A DNA stretch of 64,000 bases from the NCBI RefSeq assembly GCF_000519325.1, contig NZ_KI912613.1, forward strand, positions 3,446,854-3,510,853. The letters are read 5' to 3'. Every line of letters starts with the position of its first letter. Position 1 is the first letter of the stretch. Of this stretch, positions 1 to 8,208 are shown piece by piece. Position numbers and translations under genes: made by a program. The notes beneath the pieces are model-generated. The model made no database searches, was not told the DNA's origin, and saw nothing but the letters and a program-made list of their open reading frames with translations. The stretch is from Patulibacter minatonensis DSM 18081 (GTDB lineage Bacteria > Actinomycetota > Thermoleophilia > Solirubrobacterales > Solirubrobacteraceae).

Positions 1-1069
1 CCACGCGGCGGTCGCCCGCCACGAGCAGCCGGGTGACGGCGCCCCGCCCCGTGCCGCGGGTCAGCAGGACGGAGCCGAGCGCAGGGCCGTCGCGACCGCG
101 CAGCGAGACCGCGGCGGCGCGCTGATCCTCGAGCCGGGCGACGACGGCCCGTCCGCCCTTCAGCGAGCTCGTCCCGCCGATCCCGGCCGACACGGTCCCG
201 CGCCGGTCCGGGTACGTCGTCGTGATCACGGTTGCCGGCCCGACGTCCGGGAGACGCCCGTCCTGGACGAGCGCGATCTCCGGCACCCCGGCCTCCGCGG
301 GCGGACGGTCGGCGGCGACGACCGACGCCGCGACCAGGCGCTGCAGGAACGGCAGGCCCGCCGGACGGTCGGCGGCCAGCACCCGGCGACGCAGCGCGGT
401 GCTCACCACGGCCCGCGGCGACCGGTTCCCGGTCAGCGCGAACCCGGTGACGACGAGCTCCGTGCCGGTGGGGGAGTCCGTCGTCGTGGCCACGCCGTCG
501 CCGAGGACGACCACGCCCTCGGGGAGCTGGGCCGGACCCGACGCCCCGTCGGTGGCCCACAGCCCGTCGCGGACCTCGACGGGTGCCGCCCCCGGCGTCG
601 CCGCGCGGTACGCCGACGGGGCGCGCGCGGCGGTCAGGACCGCCTCGGAGAACGCCGCGAGACCGGGCCGCAGCTCGGTGCCGTAGATCGTCGAGGGGGA
701 GACGTCCCAGTCGCCGTCGGGGGCGCGGTGGACGAGCGCCGCGTCGCCGCGGTGGGCGAGCACGACGGCCTCGTGGCCACCGATGCGACCGGCCCACAGC
801 GCCGTCGCGTCGCGTCGTCCCCGGAAGATGCGGCCGTCGTCCCGGTCGCGGTCGCGTGCGAGCCACGCCGCGCCGGCGTCGCGCAGCAGGCCGGTGTCCG
901 ACGCGAGCTCGCCGCGGAGCGGGAAGCCGGCGTCCGGGGAGCCGCGGCGGATCTCGAACGGGTCGCCGCCGCCGCAGCCGGCCACGCCCGAGGCGACGAG
1001 GATCGCGAAGGCCGCGAGCACCGCGGTCGCACCGGGGTGGGACGCACGGGACGGACGGCGGAGGACCAC
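1..1069 (-). CDS. Putative lipoprotein, C-terminus outside window
   Basis: About 356 codons are visible and the frame is open to the window edge, so the C-terminus is missing. A GTG start is followed by an Arg-rich n-region, a hydrophobic stretch (TAVLAAFAILVASG) and the lipobox VAGC, with Gly residues after the Cys, typical of an exported lipoprotein. The mature part contains no motif I can name; it has short beta-strand-like segments and scattered Asp/Arg. Start choice: GTG at 1069 places the basic region directly before the hydrophobic core, and AGGA lies about 11 bases upstream. Function unknown; an extracytoplasmic role is inferred only from the signal. Confidence 0.72.
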   Translation of the reverse strand, partial: MVLRRPSRASHPGATAVLAAFAILVASGVAGCGGGDPFEIRRGSPDAGFPLRGELASDTGLLRDAGAAWLARDRDRDDGRIFRGRRDATALWAGRIGGHEAVVLAHRGDAALVHRAPDGDWDVSPSTIYGTELRPGLAAFSEAVLTAARAPSAYRAATPGAAPVEVRDGLWATDGASGPAQLPEGVVVLGDGVATTTDSPTGTELVVTGFALTGNRSPRAVVSTALRRRVLAADRPAGLPFLQRLVAASVVAADRPPAEAGVPEIALVQDGRLPDVGPATVITTTYPDRRGTVSAGIGGTSSLKGGRAVVARLEDQRAAAVSLRGRDGPALGSVLLTRGTGRGAVTRLLVAGDRRV

Positions 1070-1179
1070 GATGCGCCGGATCCTAGAGCCGCCGCGCGTG
1101 GGCATCCAAGGCCGTGTCGCTGGTGACGGGCCGCGCTCGTGCACCGGAGCGGGCGGGTGGCCGCGCACGGGCCACCGCG

Positions 1180-2880
1180 TCACGCCCGAGGCAGCGCGCC
1201 CTCCAGCCGCAGGATCCGGCGGAGGATCGCCAGCGACCCGGCGTACGTCGAGTCCATGCCGAAGAAGCTGAGGCCGCGGGCGCCGAGGGTGCGCGCCTGG
1301 GTGTAGGGCGTGTCGGAGGCGTAGTGGATGACGCCGAAGTCCAGCGGCGTCCGGGTCAGCGAGACCGCGTCGCCGACGGGGTGGCGGTCGGCGTCGGCGA
1401 GCTCGTGGACGGCGGCGCAGAACGGCCCGGCCTCCATCTCGACCACCGTGTAGGCCTCGCGGTAGTAGAAGTCGAGGTGGTCGCGGTTCTGGAGGAACGT
1501 CGACCGCACCGTGACGGCCTTCTGGTTGTCGAGGCCGGTGCCGTAGCGCAGGTCGGACTGGAGGTCCTCGACCGCGAAGGCGTTGTCGAGCCAGTACGTG
1601 GTGCGGGTGTGCTCGTCGTGGACGACGCCGGAGATCATGACGTCGCCGACGTCGGCGTTCAGGGTCGCGGCCTTGCCGAGGACGTAGACGCCGCGCAGCC
1701 GCGACACGTCGACGGCGACCTCGCGGAGGATGTTGTACGCCGAGCTGCCCAGCGGGTAGTCGATGTTCACGATCACCGCGTCGCTGGCCTTCAGCGCCTC
1801 GGGGTCGACGTCGCCGAGGCGCGGGTCGAGGTGCTCGACGTCCAGGCGGTCGAGCGCCATCACCTGGGCCGGGACGCGCAGCGCGCCCTGGGGCAGCAGG
1901 TCGATCACGCCGACGCGGCCCTCGGCGTCCACGCGCTCCTCGGGGTGGCGTTCGAAGACGCCGCGCGCGGCGAAGTACAGGAGGTTCTCCAGCGACCCCT
2001 CGCTGCGGCCCTCGCGGATCCGGTCGAGCTCGAGCCGCAGGTCCTCGGGCCCGTGGCGCTCGACCGCGCCGAGCAGGCGGTCGCTGTTCTGCCGGGCGAT
2101 CCCGGAGACGAGGTTGACGAGCGCGTGCGTGTTCGACGAGACGAAGTAGACGGGCCGCTCGTGCAGCTCCTCCCGGACCATCGCCCGGCTGACGGGACGC
2201 CACCAGTCGCGGGTCAGGCGCGCGTAGCCGACGTAGTTCATCCCCAGCGAGCGCAGCCGCAGGTCGCAGCGTCGGCCGGCCATCCCGTGCAGGCGCTCCT
2301 CGAACGCCGCGCCCCACGACTCCCGCAGGCGGACCCAGTCGTCCTCCGTTCCGCCGACCGTCTCGGCGAGCACGGCGGGATCGACGGGCGTCTCGGCGCG
2401 CCCCGACCCGCGGAGGTGCTCGCGGATCGTGTTCCACTCGATCTGGAACGCGACCAGGGTCGGGACGAGGTCGTCGACGTCCGACGAGCTGGCGACGAGC
2501 ACCGCGAGCGTCTCGCCCCCGACGTGCCACAGCCGGCGCCGCGCGGGGGACTCGGCCTCCGGCCAGTCGCTCACGTCGATCCCGGCCGCGTCGAACTGCG
2601 ACCGCTCCTGCCCGAGCACGACGAGGCGCGCGTCGGCGATCGCGTCGGGCAGGCGGCGCACGGCGTAGAGGAAGGCGCCGAGGTCGACCTCGTCCCGTCC
2701 CGCCATCGGGTGGAGGCTCGAGCCCATCGCGACGTGCGACGGCTCGAGCACCTTCAGCCGCGTCTCGCCCGTGGAGCGCAGGAGCGTCGTGTACGTGCGG
2801 TGGTAGAGCCCGACCTCGTCGGAGAGGCCGGTGGTCCGATCCGTGCCGCCCGGGGGCGGGGTGGCGAAGCGCTCGGTCAT
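1180..2880 (-). CDS. Unidentified 566-aa protein with nucleoside-phosphorylase-like C-terminal half
   Basis: The protein begins MTERFATPPPGG and I cannot name its family with certainty (possibly the one catalogued as DUF6909, from memory and unverified). The N-terminal half is helical, with SSDVDDLVPTLVAFQIEWN and SSNTHALVNLVSG segments. The C-terminal half has features reminiscent of the purine nucleoside phosphorylase/AMP nucleosidase fold: GVYVLGKAATLNADVGDVMI resembles the Gly-rich phosphate-loop region, and VVEMEAGPFC resembles the substrate-binding VEMEA motif. No signal peptide or membrane segment. The frame stays open upstream to 3126, but ATG 2880 is preferred: the upstream part is low complexity, and CAGACT sits seven bases before this ATG as in other leaderless genes here. 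A role in nucleotide or base metabolism is inference. Confidence 0.75.
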   Translation of the reverse strand: MTERFATPPPGGTDRTTGLSDEVGLYHRTYTTLLRSTGETRLKVLEPSHVAMGSSLHPMAGRDEVDLGAFLYAVRRLPDAIADARLVVLGQERSQFDAAGIDVSDWPEAESPARRRLWHVGGETLAVLVASSSDVDDLVPTLVAFQIEWNTIREHLRGSGRAETPVDPAVLAETVGGTEDDWVRLRESWGAAFEERLHGMAGRRCDLRLRSLGMNYVGYARLTRDWWRPVSRAMVREELHERPVYFVSSNTHALVNLVSGIARQNSDRLLGAVERHGPEDLRLELDRIREGRSEGSLENLLYFAARGVFERHPEERVDAEGRVGVIDLLPQGALRVPAQVMALDRLDVEHLDPRLGDVDPEALKASDAVIVNIDYPLGSSAYNILREVAVDVSRLRGVYVLGKAATLNADVGDVMISGVVHDEHTRTTYWLDNAFAVEDLQSDLRYGTGLDNQKAVTVRSTFLQNRDHLDFYYREAYTVVEMEAGPFCAAVHELADADRHPVGDAVSLTRTPLDFGVIHYASDTPYTQARTLGARGLSFFGMDSTYAGSLAILRRILRLEGALPRA

Positions 2881-3167
2881 GGCGTCGAGTCTGCCGGACG
2901 GGACGGGCGGGCAGGTGACGGCGCGGTGGCGGGCCTCGTGCGGCGTGCGGCCGCTCCCGGGGTGGTCACCGGCGATCCGGTCGGGTGTGGAGGGACCCAC
3001 CGTCAGCGCGTGCTCCCGGACCCCCGCCGTACCGGGTGTCCCCTGTGGACCACCCGGCCCGGTGGCCCACCGCGCCGCACCCGATTGCGCCCGCAGGGAG
3101 ATGGTGAGCAAGCGAACGAGGTCCATGGTGGACGTGACGACCCCGTCACCGAACGAACAGGGAACCG

Positions 3168-4940
3168 ATGGCCCTCACCGACATCTCGCGACGGCGCTTC
3201 CTCGGCGCCGCCGCCCTCTCCGGCGCCGCCGTCGCGGTGCCCGCGCTCCGATCAGACGCGGCACTCGCCGACCCACCGGCGCTCCACGACGTGCCGACCC
3301 CGGCGCGGCGCTTCCTCGAGGCGCAGCGCCAGGCCGGGCTCGCGGCCGTCGAGGGCGGCAGCCCGCTCTCGCACCTCACCGGCACGCAGCTCGCGGCGAT
3401 GCTCGCGGCCCGCGACGTCACGAGCGTCGCCGTGACGCGGTCGTTCCTCGACCAGATCGAGGCGAAGAACGGCGACGGCGCGTTCTCCGTCCCGTCCCGC
3501 GAGCCGACGATCCCCGTCTACGGCGACAACGGGCAGATCAACGCGTTCGCCCGGGTCACGAAGGACCTCGCGCTCTCGATGGCGGCGGACGCGGACACGG
3601 CGCTCGACGCCGCCGCGAAGGGCGGCGACCCGGTGCCGTTCGGGTGCGGCGTGCCCGTGGCGCTCAAGGACATCTACGCCGTCGAGGGCGTCGAGCTCAC
3701 GATCGGCTGTCCGCTCGCGGCGGGCAACGTCGCGACCGGCGACTCCACCGTGGCGGCGCGCTTCCGCGCGGCGCACATGCCGATCCTCGGGCTCACGCAC
3801 ACCGGTCCGTGGACGAACGACGACACCTGCCCGCAGACCGCGAACCCGTGGAAGCGCGACCGCTGCGTCGGCGGCTCGTCGGGCGGCTCGGCCGCCGCGA
3901 TCTCGGCGCGGATGACGGCGCTGGCGACGGGCTCGGACACCGGCAACTCGCTGCGCAACCCGGCCCAGAACGTCGGGGTCGGCTCGATCAAGCCGACGTA
4001 CGGGCTCGTCCCGAAGTACGGCGTGACGGTCTCGAACACGAGCCTCGACACCTGCGGCCCGATGGGCCGCTCGATGGCCGACGTGGCGATGCTGCTCGGC
4101 ATCATGGCCGGGCCGGACCCGCAGGACGCGCGGTCGGAGCAGGCGCCGGAGTTCCCGCTCGGCTTCCCGCTCGCGCCGCGGCCCGGCGACACGCCGCTCA
4201 GCGGCATCAGGATCGGGTCGACGATCGACACCGAGACGTCGCCGGCGCGCGCGAACTGGGCGCCGGGCATCCTCGCGCAGCTGAAGGCGGCGGAGCAGCA
4301 GTTCGCCGACCTCGGCGCCGAGATCGTGAAGATCACGCCCGTCGCGTCGAACCTCGGCAACACGACGTACTTCCAGGCGAAGGCGAAGGACCCGAACAAC
4401 GGCACGACCGCGATCTCCGCGTCCAACGTCTACAACTACGCCGAGAACGCGTTCACGCTCCGCGACACCTACGCCACGACGGTCGCGCAGAGCGCCCCGA
4501 TCGAGGGGGCGGTCCGCACGCGCTTCCGGACGTCGATCGCGACGCTCGAGGCGCAGAAGAAGCTGCTGCAGGACCGCGCGGCGGTCCTGACCCCGGAAGA
4601 CCTCTTCGGCGCCCAGCGCGTCCGGCGCGAGTACTCGGAGGCGTGGGCGAAGGTCTTCGCCGACAACCGGATCGTCGCGTGCCTCTGGCCCCAGAAGGTG
4701 CAGACGCCGCCGCTCCGTGCCAACGACCAGACCGGCAGCTTCAGCGGCGTGGAGTCCAGCCGCCCGAACACCACCGGCTGGCCCTGCGCGAACATCCCGA
4801 TCGGCCGCGACGCGAACACGGGGATCCCGGTCGGGGTCGACCTCGCCGCGCCGTTCGGTGCGGACGCGGTCGTCCTGCAGCTGGCGATCGACTACCAGGA
4901 GCACCACCCCTTCCACCTCGACCTCCCGACGGAGCTCTGA
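3168..4940 (+). CDS. Tat-exported amidase (amidase signature family)
   Basis: A 590-aa amidase-signature hydrolase. The N-terminus carries a twin-arginine signal (SRRRFLGAAALSGAAVAVPAL), so it is probably exported folded. The Ser-cisSer-Lys triad can be placed: Lys167 in VALKDIY, cis-Ser237 in the GGSSGGS loop, nucleophile Ser261 in GSDTGNSLRNP, 24 residues after the cis-Ser as in fatty acid amide hydrolase. GNS replaces the more usual GGS before the nucleophile. Such enzymes hydrolyse carboxamides to acid and ammonia; the substrate cannot be read from sequence. The start is supported by AGGGA just upstream. The next gene begins one base after this stop codon, so the two are probably co-transcribed. 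Confidence 0.9.
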   Translation: MALTDISRRRFLGAAALSGAAVAVPALRSDAALADPPALHDVPTPARRFLEAQRQAGLAAVEGGSPLSHLTGTQLAAMLAARDVTSVAVTRSFLDQIEAKNGDGAFSVPSREPTIPVYGDNGQINAFARVTKDLALSMAADADTALDAAAKGGDPVPFGCGVPVALKDIYAVEGVELTIGCPLAAGNVATGDSTVAARFRAAHMPILGLTHTGPWTNDDTCPQTANPWKRDRCVGGSSGGSAAAISARMTALATGSDTGNSLRNPAQNVGVGSIKPTYGLVPKYGVTVSNTSLDTCGPMGRSMADVAMLLGIMAGPDPQDARSEQAPEFPLGFPLAPRPGDTPLSGIRIGSTIDTETSPARANWAPGILAQLKAAEQQFADLGAEIVKITPVASNLGNTTYFQAKAKDPNNGTTAISASNVYNYAENAFTLRDTYATTVAQSAPIEGAVRTRFRTSIATLEAQKKLLQDRAAVLTPEDLFGAQRVRREYSEAWAKVFADNRIVACLWPQKVQTPPLRANDQTGSFSGVESSRPNTTGWPCANIPIGRDANTGIPVGVDLAAPFGADAVVLQLAIDYQEHHPFHLDLPTEL

Positions 4941-4941
4941 C

Positions 4942-5490
4942 ATGGCCGACCCGACCGGCGCGCGCCTGCGCGACTTCGACATCCCCGTGATCCTGCCGCG
5001 CATCGCGTTCCTCGAGCTCGAGTACCCCGCGGAGGAGGCGCCCGCGGGCGACGGGACGCCCACGACCCCCGCGCCCGTGACGACCACGACGTGCGCCGCT
5101 CCGGCCGTCGCGCCCCCGACCGCCCCGCCGGCGTCCGCCGGGATCGCGGCACCGAAGGTCGCCCTCGGCCTGCCCGGCGCGAGCCGACGGCGGACGGCGA
5201 TCCTGCGGCGGTCGGGCCTGCCGTTCGCGGTGTCGAGCGACAAGGCGATCGCCGACGTCGAGATCCGGCTGCTGCAGCGTCTCGCGAAGGGCCGCCTGCG
5301 GCCGCTGGGCGTCACGCTGGCGATCGACCCGGGCAAGGGGACCGTCCGGATGACGGTGCTCCCGACGCCGTTCGCGAAGGGCAAGCTCGCCGCCCCGGCG
5401 AAGTCCCGCGCCGTGCGCGCGGTGGTCACCGTGACGGCCCGCGACGGGTCCGTCGGCTCGACCCAGGCGGACTTCGTCCTGCGCGGCTGA
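4942..5490 (+). CDS. Hypothetical protein coupled to amidase gene
   Basis: 182 aa beginning MADPTGARLRDFDIPVILPR. ATG lies one base after the amidase stop, indicating translational coupling. The first 40 residues are ordinary; residues about 35-70 form a Thr/Pro/Ala-rich linker (TPTTPAPVTTTT and following); the C-terminal 110 residues look like a small beta-sandwich with a Lys/Arg-rich surface (LAKGRLRPLGVTLAIDPGKGTVRMTV). No signal peptide or lipobox is seen, although the amidase itself is exported. No family recognised. A partner role for the amidase is suggested only by position. Confidence 0.7.
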   Translation: MADPTGARLRDFDIPVILPRIAFLELEYPAEEAPAGDGTPTTPAPVTTTTCAAPAVAPPTAPPASAGIAAPKVALGLPGASRRRTAILRRSGLPFAVSSDKAIADVEIRLLQRLAKGRLRPLGVTLAIDPGKGTVRMTVLPTPFAKGKLAAPAKSRAVRAVVTVTARDGSVGSTQADFVLRG

Positions 5491-5530
5491 GCGGACGTCC
5501 CGGGCGGGGGAGACCCCGTCCGGCCGACGC

Positions 5531-6457
5531 CTACGCCGGCCAGGCCTGCTCCTCCGAGCACCACCACGTCGTCCGGCCGCCGACGGTCGCCCGGACCATC
5601 GCTGCGCCGCAGCGGGGGCAGTGCTCGCCCTTCTTCCGGTACGCGATCACGTCGCCCATGTGGACCCCGCCGCGGTGGATCGCCTCGCGGGTCGACGCGA
5701 GCATCACGCCGCGCAGCTCCCGCAGCTCGTCCTCCGCCAGGTCGCCGGCGGGACGGAGCGGCGGCTGCGCCGCCTGCCACAGCAGCTCGTCGCACAGCAG
5801 GTTGCCGATGCCGGCGAGCGTCGACTGGTCCATCAGGCGCGCCTTCAACGGCATCGCGCCGCGGCCGACCCGCTCCACGAACTCGTCCTCGGTGATCAGC
5901 AGCGCATCGGGCCCCAGCGCGGAGAGGTCGGGGTCGAGGCGCACGCGGCCGAGCCGGCGCTTGTCGAAGAGGATCAGCCGGGCGCCGTCGTCGAGGTCCA
6001 GGGCGAACCGGCTCCAGCTGCCGTCGCCGGGGAGCTGCCGGACGCCGCTCCTGACCGGCATCGACCAGGACTCGCGCTCGTTCGCGGTCAGCGGCTCGCC
6101 GGCGGACCCGAACCGCGCCGGGTCGTCGTCGAGGACGTCGATCCCCTTGAAGTACAGCCCGTCGGCGGGCCCGACCGCGGTCGCGCCCTCGAGCCCCTCG
6201 CCGCCGAGCCCGACGAGGCGCCCGGCCATCCCGAGGTGCAGGCCGAGGCGCGGCCCGTCTTCGAGGTCGAGCCACAGCGACTTGCCGATGCGGCCGACGC
6301 CGGCGATCCGCTTCCCGGTGATCGCCGCGGCGATCTCGCCCGGGGCGTGGGGGCGGCAGACCCACTCGTCGGCGTCGTCGACCTCGACGATCGTCCGGCC
6401 GGCGGTCCAGCGCTCGGCGAGGGCACGGGCGGCTTCGACCTCGGGCAGCTCAGGCAC
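5531..6457 (-). CDS. mutM: Fpg/Nei-family DNA glycosylase
   Basis: 308-aa bifunctional DNA glycosylase/AP lyase of the Fpg/Nei family, which removes oxidised bases. After GTG it reads PELPEVE, giving the catalytic Pro2 and Glu3; Lys59 lies in RIGKSLWLDL, the conserved beta-hairpin lysine. The helix-two-turn-helix is the STLAGIGNLLCDELLWQA region. The C-terminal zinc finger is incomplete: CPRCG gives two ligands and WWCSEEQ a third, but the fourth Cys (normally CxxC) is Glu. TAGCCT lies seven bases upstream of the GTG. Family assignment is firm; whether it acts as Fpg or Nei is not decided by sequence, so the symbol is provisional. Confidence 0.9.
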   Translation of the reverse strand: MPELPEVEAARALAERWTAGRTIVEVDDADEWVCRPHAPGEIAAAITGKRIAGVGRIGKSLWLDLEDGPRLGLHLGMAGRLVGLGGEGLEGATAVGPADGLYFKGIDVLDDDPARFGSAGEPLTANERESWSMPVRSGVRQLPGDGSWSRFALDLDDGARLILFDKRRLGRVRLDPDLSALGPDALLITEDEFVERVGRGAMPLKARLMDQSTLAGIGNLLCDELLWQAAQPPLRPAGDLAEDELRELRGVMLASTREAIHRGGVHMGDVIAYRKKGEHCPRCGAAMVRATVGGRTTWWCSEEQAWPA

Positions 6458-6464
6458 GCGGGCC

Positions 6465-6470
6465 AGGCTA
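6465..6470 (-). promoter_or_regulatory. Putative -10 (TAGCCT) of near-leaderless Fpg transcript
   Basis: TAGCCT reads on the minus strand with seven bases to the GTG start of the glycosylase gene. The spacing places transcription start at or next to the start codon. Confidence 0.45.
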
Positions 6471-6595
6471 CGCGAGCGCCGGCGGGACCGCGTCCGCGCG
6501 GCGCGCCCGCCGCGCCCGGCGTCGTCCCTGCATACGGGGGATGCGCCCGTCCGGCCCCTGCAACCGGGGGTGCCGTCCCCGGGTGGGCCCGGCGC

Positions 6596-6601
6596 TAGAG
6601 T
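6596..6601 (+). promoter_or_regulatory. Putative -10 (TAGAGT) of leaderless transcript
   Basis: TAGAGT followed by exactly six bases and ATG 6608; no Shine-Dalgarno sequence is present, so a leaderless mRNA is likely. Confidence 0.5.
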
Positions 6602-6607
6602 CCCTCC

Positions 6608-7024
6608 ATGTCGAACGCTGACTCCCGCACCGCTGTCGAAGTCGCACTGAAGCAGCTGCTGGAGCACGTCCCCGCCCTCAAGCCGTTGAAGATCATCGCG
6701 GCGGCCGAGGTCCAGGGCGGGCGGGACGTCCAGCTGATCCGGGTGCAGATGCCGGGCCCGAAGGTCACGAAGGCCATGGCACCCGACGCCCGCGTCACGA
6801 TCTCGATCCGGCGCGACCTCCTCAACGAGATGAACGACCTCAACGACCTGCAGGCGTGGGTCCGCGCGTGGGACCACGGCAAGTTTCGCGCCTCGGGCGT
6901 CGAGGAGTACATCAAGCTGATCGGCCAGGTCGTGAGCAAGACCGCGGCGAAGCAGAAGGCGCTGGACGACCAGAAGCGCGGCGAGTCCGACGGCCGCGCG
7001 CGCCGGCCGCATCACGCCCGGTAG
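6608..7024 (+). CDS. Hypothetical small cytoplasmic protein
   Basis: 138 aa, MSNADSRTAVEVALKQLLEH at the N-terminus. The first 90 residues look like an alpha/beta domain; the C-terminus is a helix followed by a basic tail (KQKALDDQKRGESDGRARRPHHAR). No signal, membrane segment or known motif. A TAGAGT hexamer sits six bases before ATG, the leaderless arrangement repeated elsewhere in the window. It stands alone, divergent from the Fpg-type gene. Function unknown. Confidence 0.65.
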   Translation: MSNADSRTAVEVALKQLLEHVPALKPLKIIAAAEVQGGRDVQLIRVQMPGPKVTKAMAPDARVTISIRRDLLNEMNDLNDLQAWVRAWDHGKFRASGVEEYIKLIGQVVSKTAAKQKALDDQKRGESDGRARRPHHAR

Positions 7025-7219
7025 CGGGACCGCCGGGCGCCGGGCGGGGGCAGCCGCCCGCACCGCGCGTCGGACGATCGTCGAGCACGGCCCCGGCCGC
7101 GCATCCAGGCGCCGGGCCCGGTCGTACCCGTGGACGGTGTCCCGCATGGCCCGCCGTGCCGCGGGTACGCGATGGACAGGTCGTCGTCCCGGCGGCCGGG
7201 GGCGACGACGGAGACCCGG

Positions 7220-8206
7220 ATGCTGAACCGAGCGCAGGTGGAGCACTGGCCAGGGCGGTCGATCATCGACCGTTCCGGGTCCCCGCTGGGCACGATCAAG
7301 GCGGTCTTCGCCGACCCCGCGGGCCACCCCGCGTGGGCGACGGTGCGCTCCGGCGGCCGGTGGAGCCGCCGGATCCGGTTCGTCCCGATCTCGGACGCGG
7401 AGCAGGTCCCCACCGGGGTCGTCGTGCCGTTCACGGCCGCCCAGGTCGAGGGCGCCCCCGACGCGGACCGCAACGGCAACCTCACCGCCGGCGAGCGTCG
7501 CGCGCTGCACGCCCACTACGGGCTGCGCGACGACGCGACCCTCCCGGCGCCCGACCGGGCGCCGAGCGCCGACGCGCCCGCCCCCGGGGCGTCCCGGGGG
7601 ACCGACGCCCCGGCGGCGCGCGGTTCCCGCGGCGACGGGCCTCCGGCGGACCGGGCGGAGGATCGATCCCCTCCGGCGGACCCCGCGGGCGATGACGCCA
7701 CCCCCACCGGGCCGGCGGCCGGGCGCGACGTGGACCGTCCGACGCCCCCGCCGGCGGACCCCGCGAAGGACGACGCGGGCCCGCCGCCCGCGCTCCCGGC
7801 GCCGAGCGGCCCCGCCGACCTGGACGAGCTGCCGACGTTCGACCCCGACAGCCCCGCGGTCGGCGACCCCGAGGACCCGCGCTTCGATCCGCCCGGAGGC
7901 CGGAAGGCCCCCCGGCGCCGCGGCCCGGGGGAGCCGGACGGGGACGTCCTCGAGCCGCCCGCCGACGACCACGGCCCGCTCGCCGCGGCCGGCCCCGCCG
8001 AGGACCCGCTGCTCTCCGACGACCCCGCGCCGCCGGAACCCGAGGGCTGGACGCCGGACGGTCCGGGCACGGGCCACCCGGCGGACCGCGTCGTCGGCGA
8101 CCCGTCGGACCCACGTGGTGGCGACCCCGACGACGACCCCGTCTTCCCCGCCGACCTGCCCGACTTCCCGGGCCCGCACGGCGACGATCCCGACGACCGC
8201 GGCTGA
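7220..8206 (+). CDS. PRC-barrel-like domain protein with long Pro/Asp-rich tail
   Basis: About 328 aa. The N-terminal 85 residues (GRSIIDRSGSPLGTIKAVFAD, then WATVRSG and FVPISDAE) match the pattern of PRC-barrel domains, which begin with a G-x-x-V/I-x-D-x-x-G-x-x-I-G core and bind protein or RNA partners. Next comes DADRNGNLTAGE, which resembles an EF-hand-like loop, then about 230 residues of disordered Pro/Ala/Asp/Gly-rich sequence ending very acidic (DDPDDRG). Start ATG 7220 is chosen because GGAG precedes it and the domain begins there; the frame is open upstream to 7130. The gene converges on the ATP-grasp gene with a two-base gap. Function unknown; a stress or surface role is only a guess from the family. 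Confidence 0.68.
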   Translation: MLNRAQVEHWPGRSIIDRSGSPLGTIKAVFADPAGHPAWATVRSGGRWSRRIRFVPISDAEQVPTGVVVPFTAAQVEGAPDADRNGNLTAGERRALHAHYGLRDDATLPAPDRAPSADAPAPGASRGTDAPAARGSRGDGPPADRAEDRSPPADPAGDDATPTGPAAGRDVDRPTPPPADPAKDDAGPPPALPAPSGPADLDELPTFDPDSPAVGDPEDPRFDPPGGRKAPRRRGPGEPDGDVLEPPADDHGPLAAAGPAEDPLLSDDPAPPEPEGWTPDGPGTGHPADRVVGDPSDPRGGDPDDDPVFPADLPDFPGPHGDDPDDRG

Positions 8207-8208
8207 CC

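Noticed and set aside
1114-3435. Long plus-strand frame across the unidentified minus-strand gene
   Set aside because: Composition is typical of a complementary shadow, with no domain, and it runs across the real start and intergenic region.
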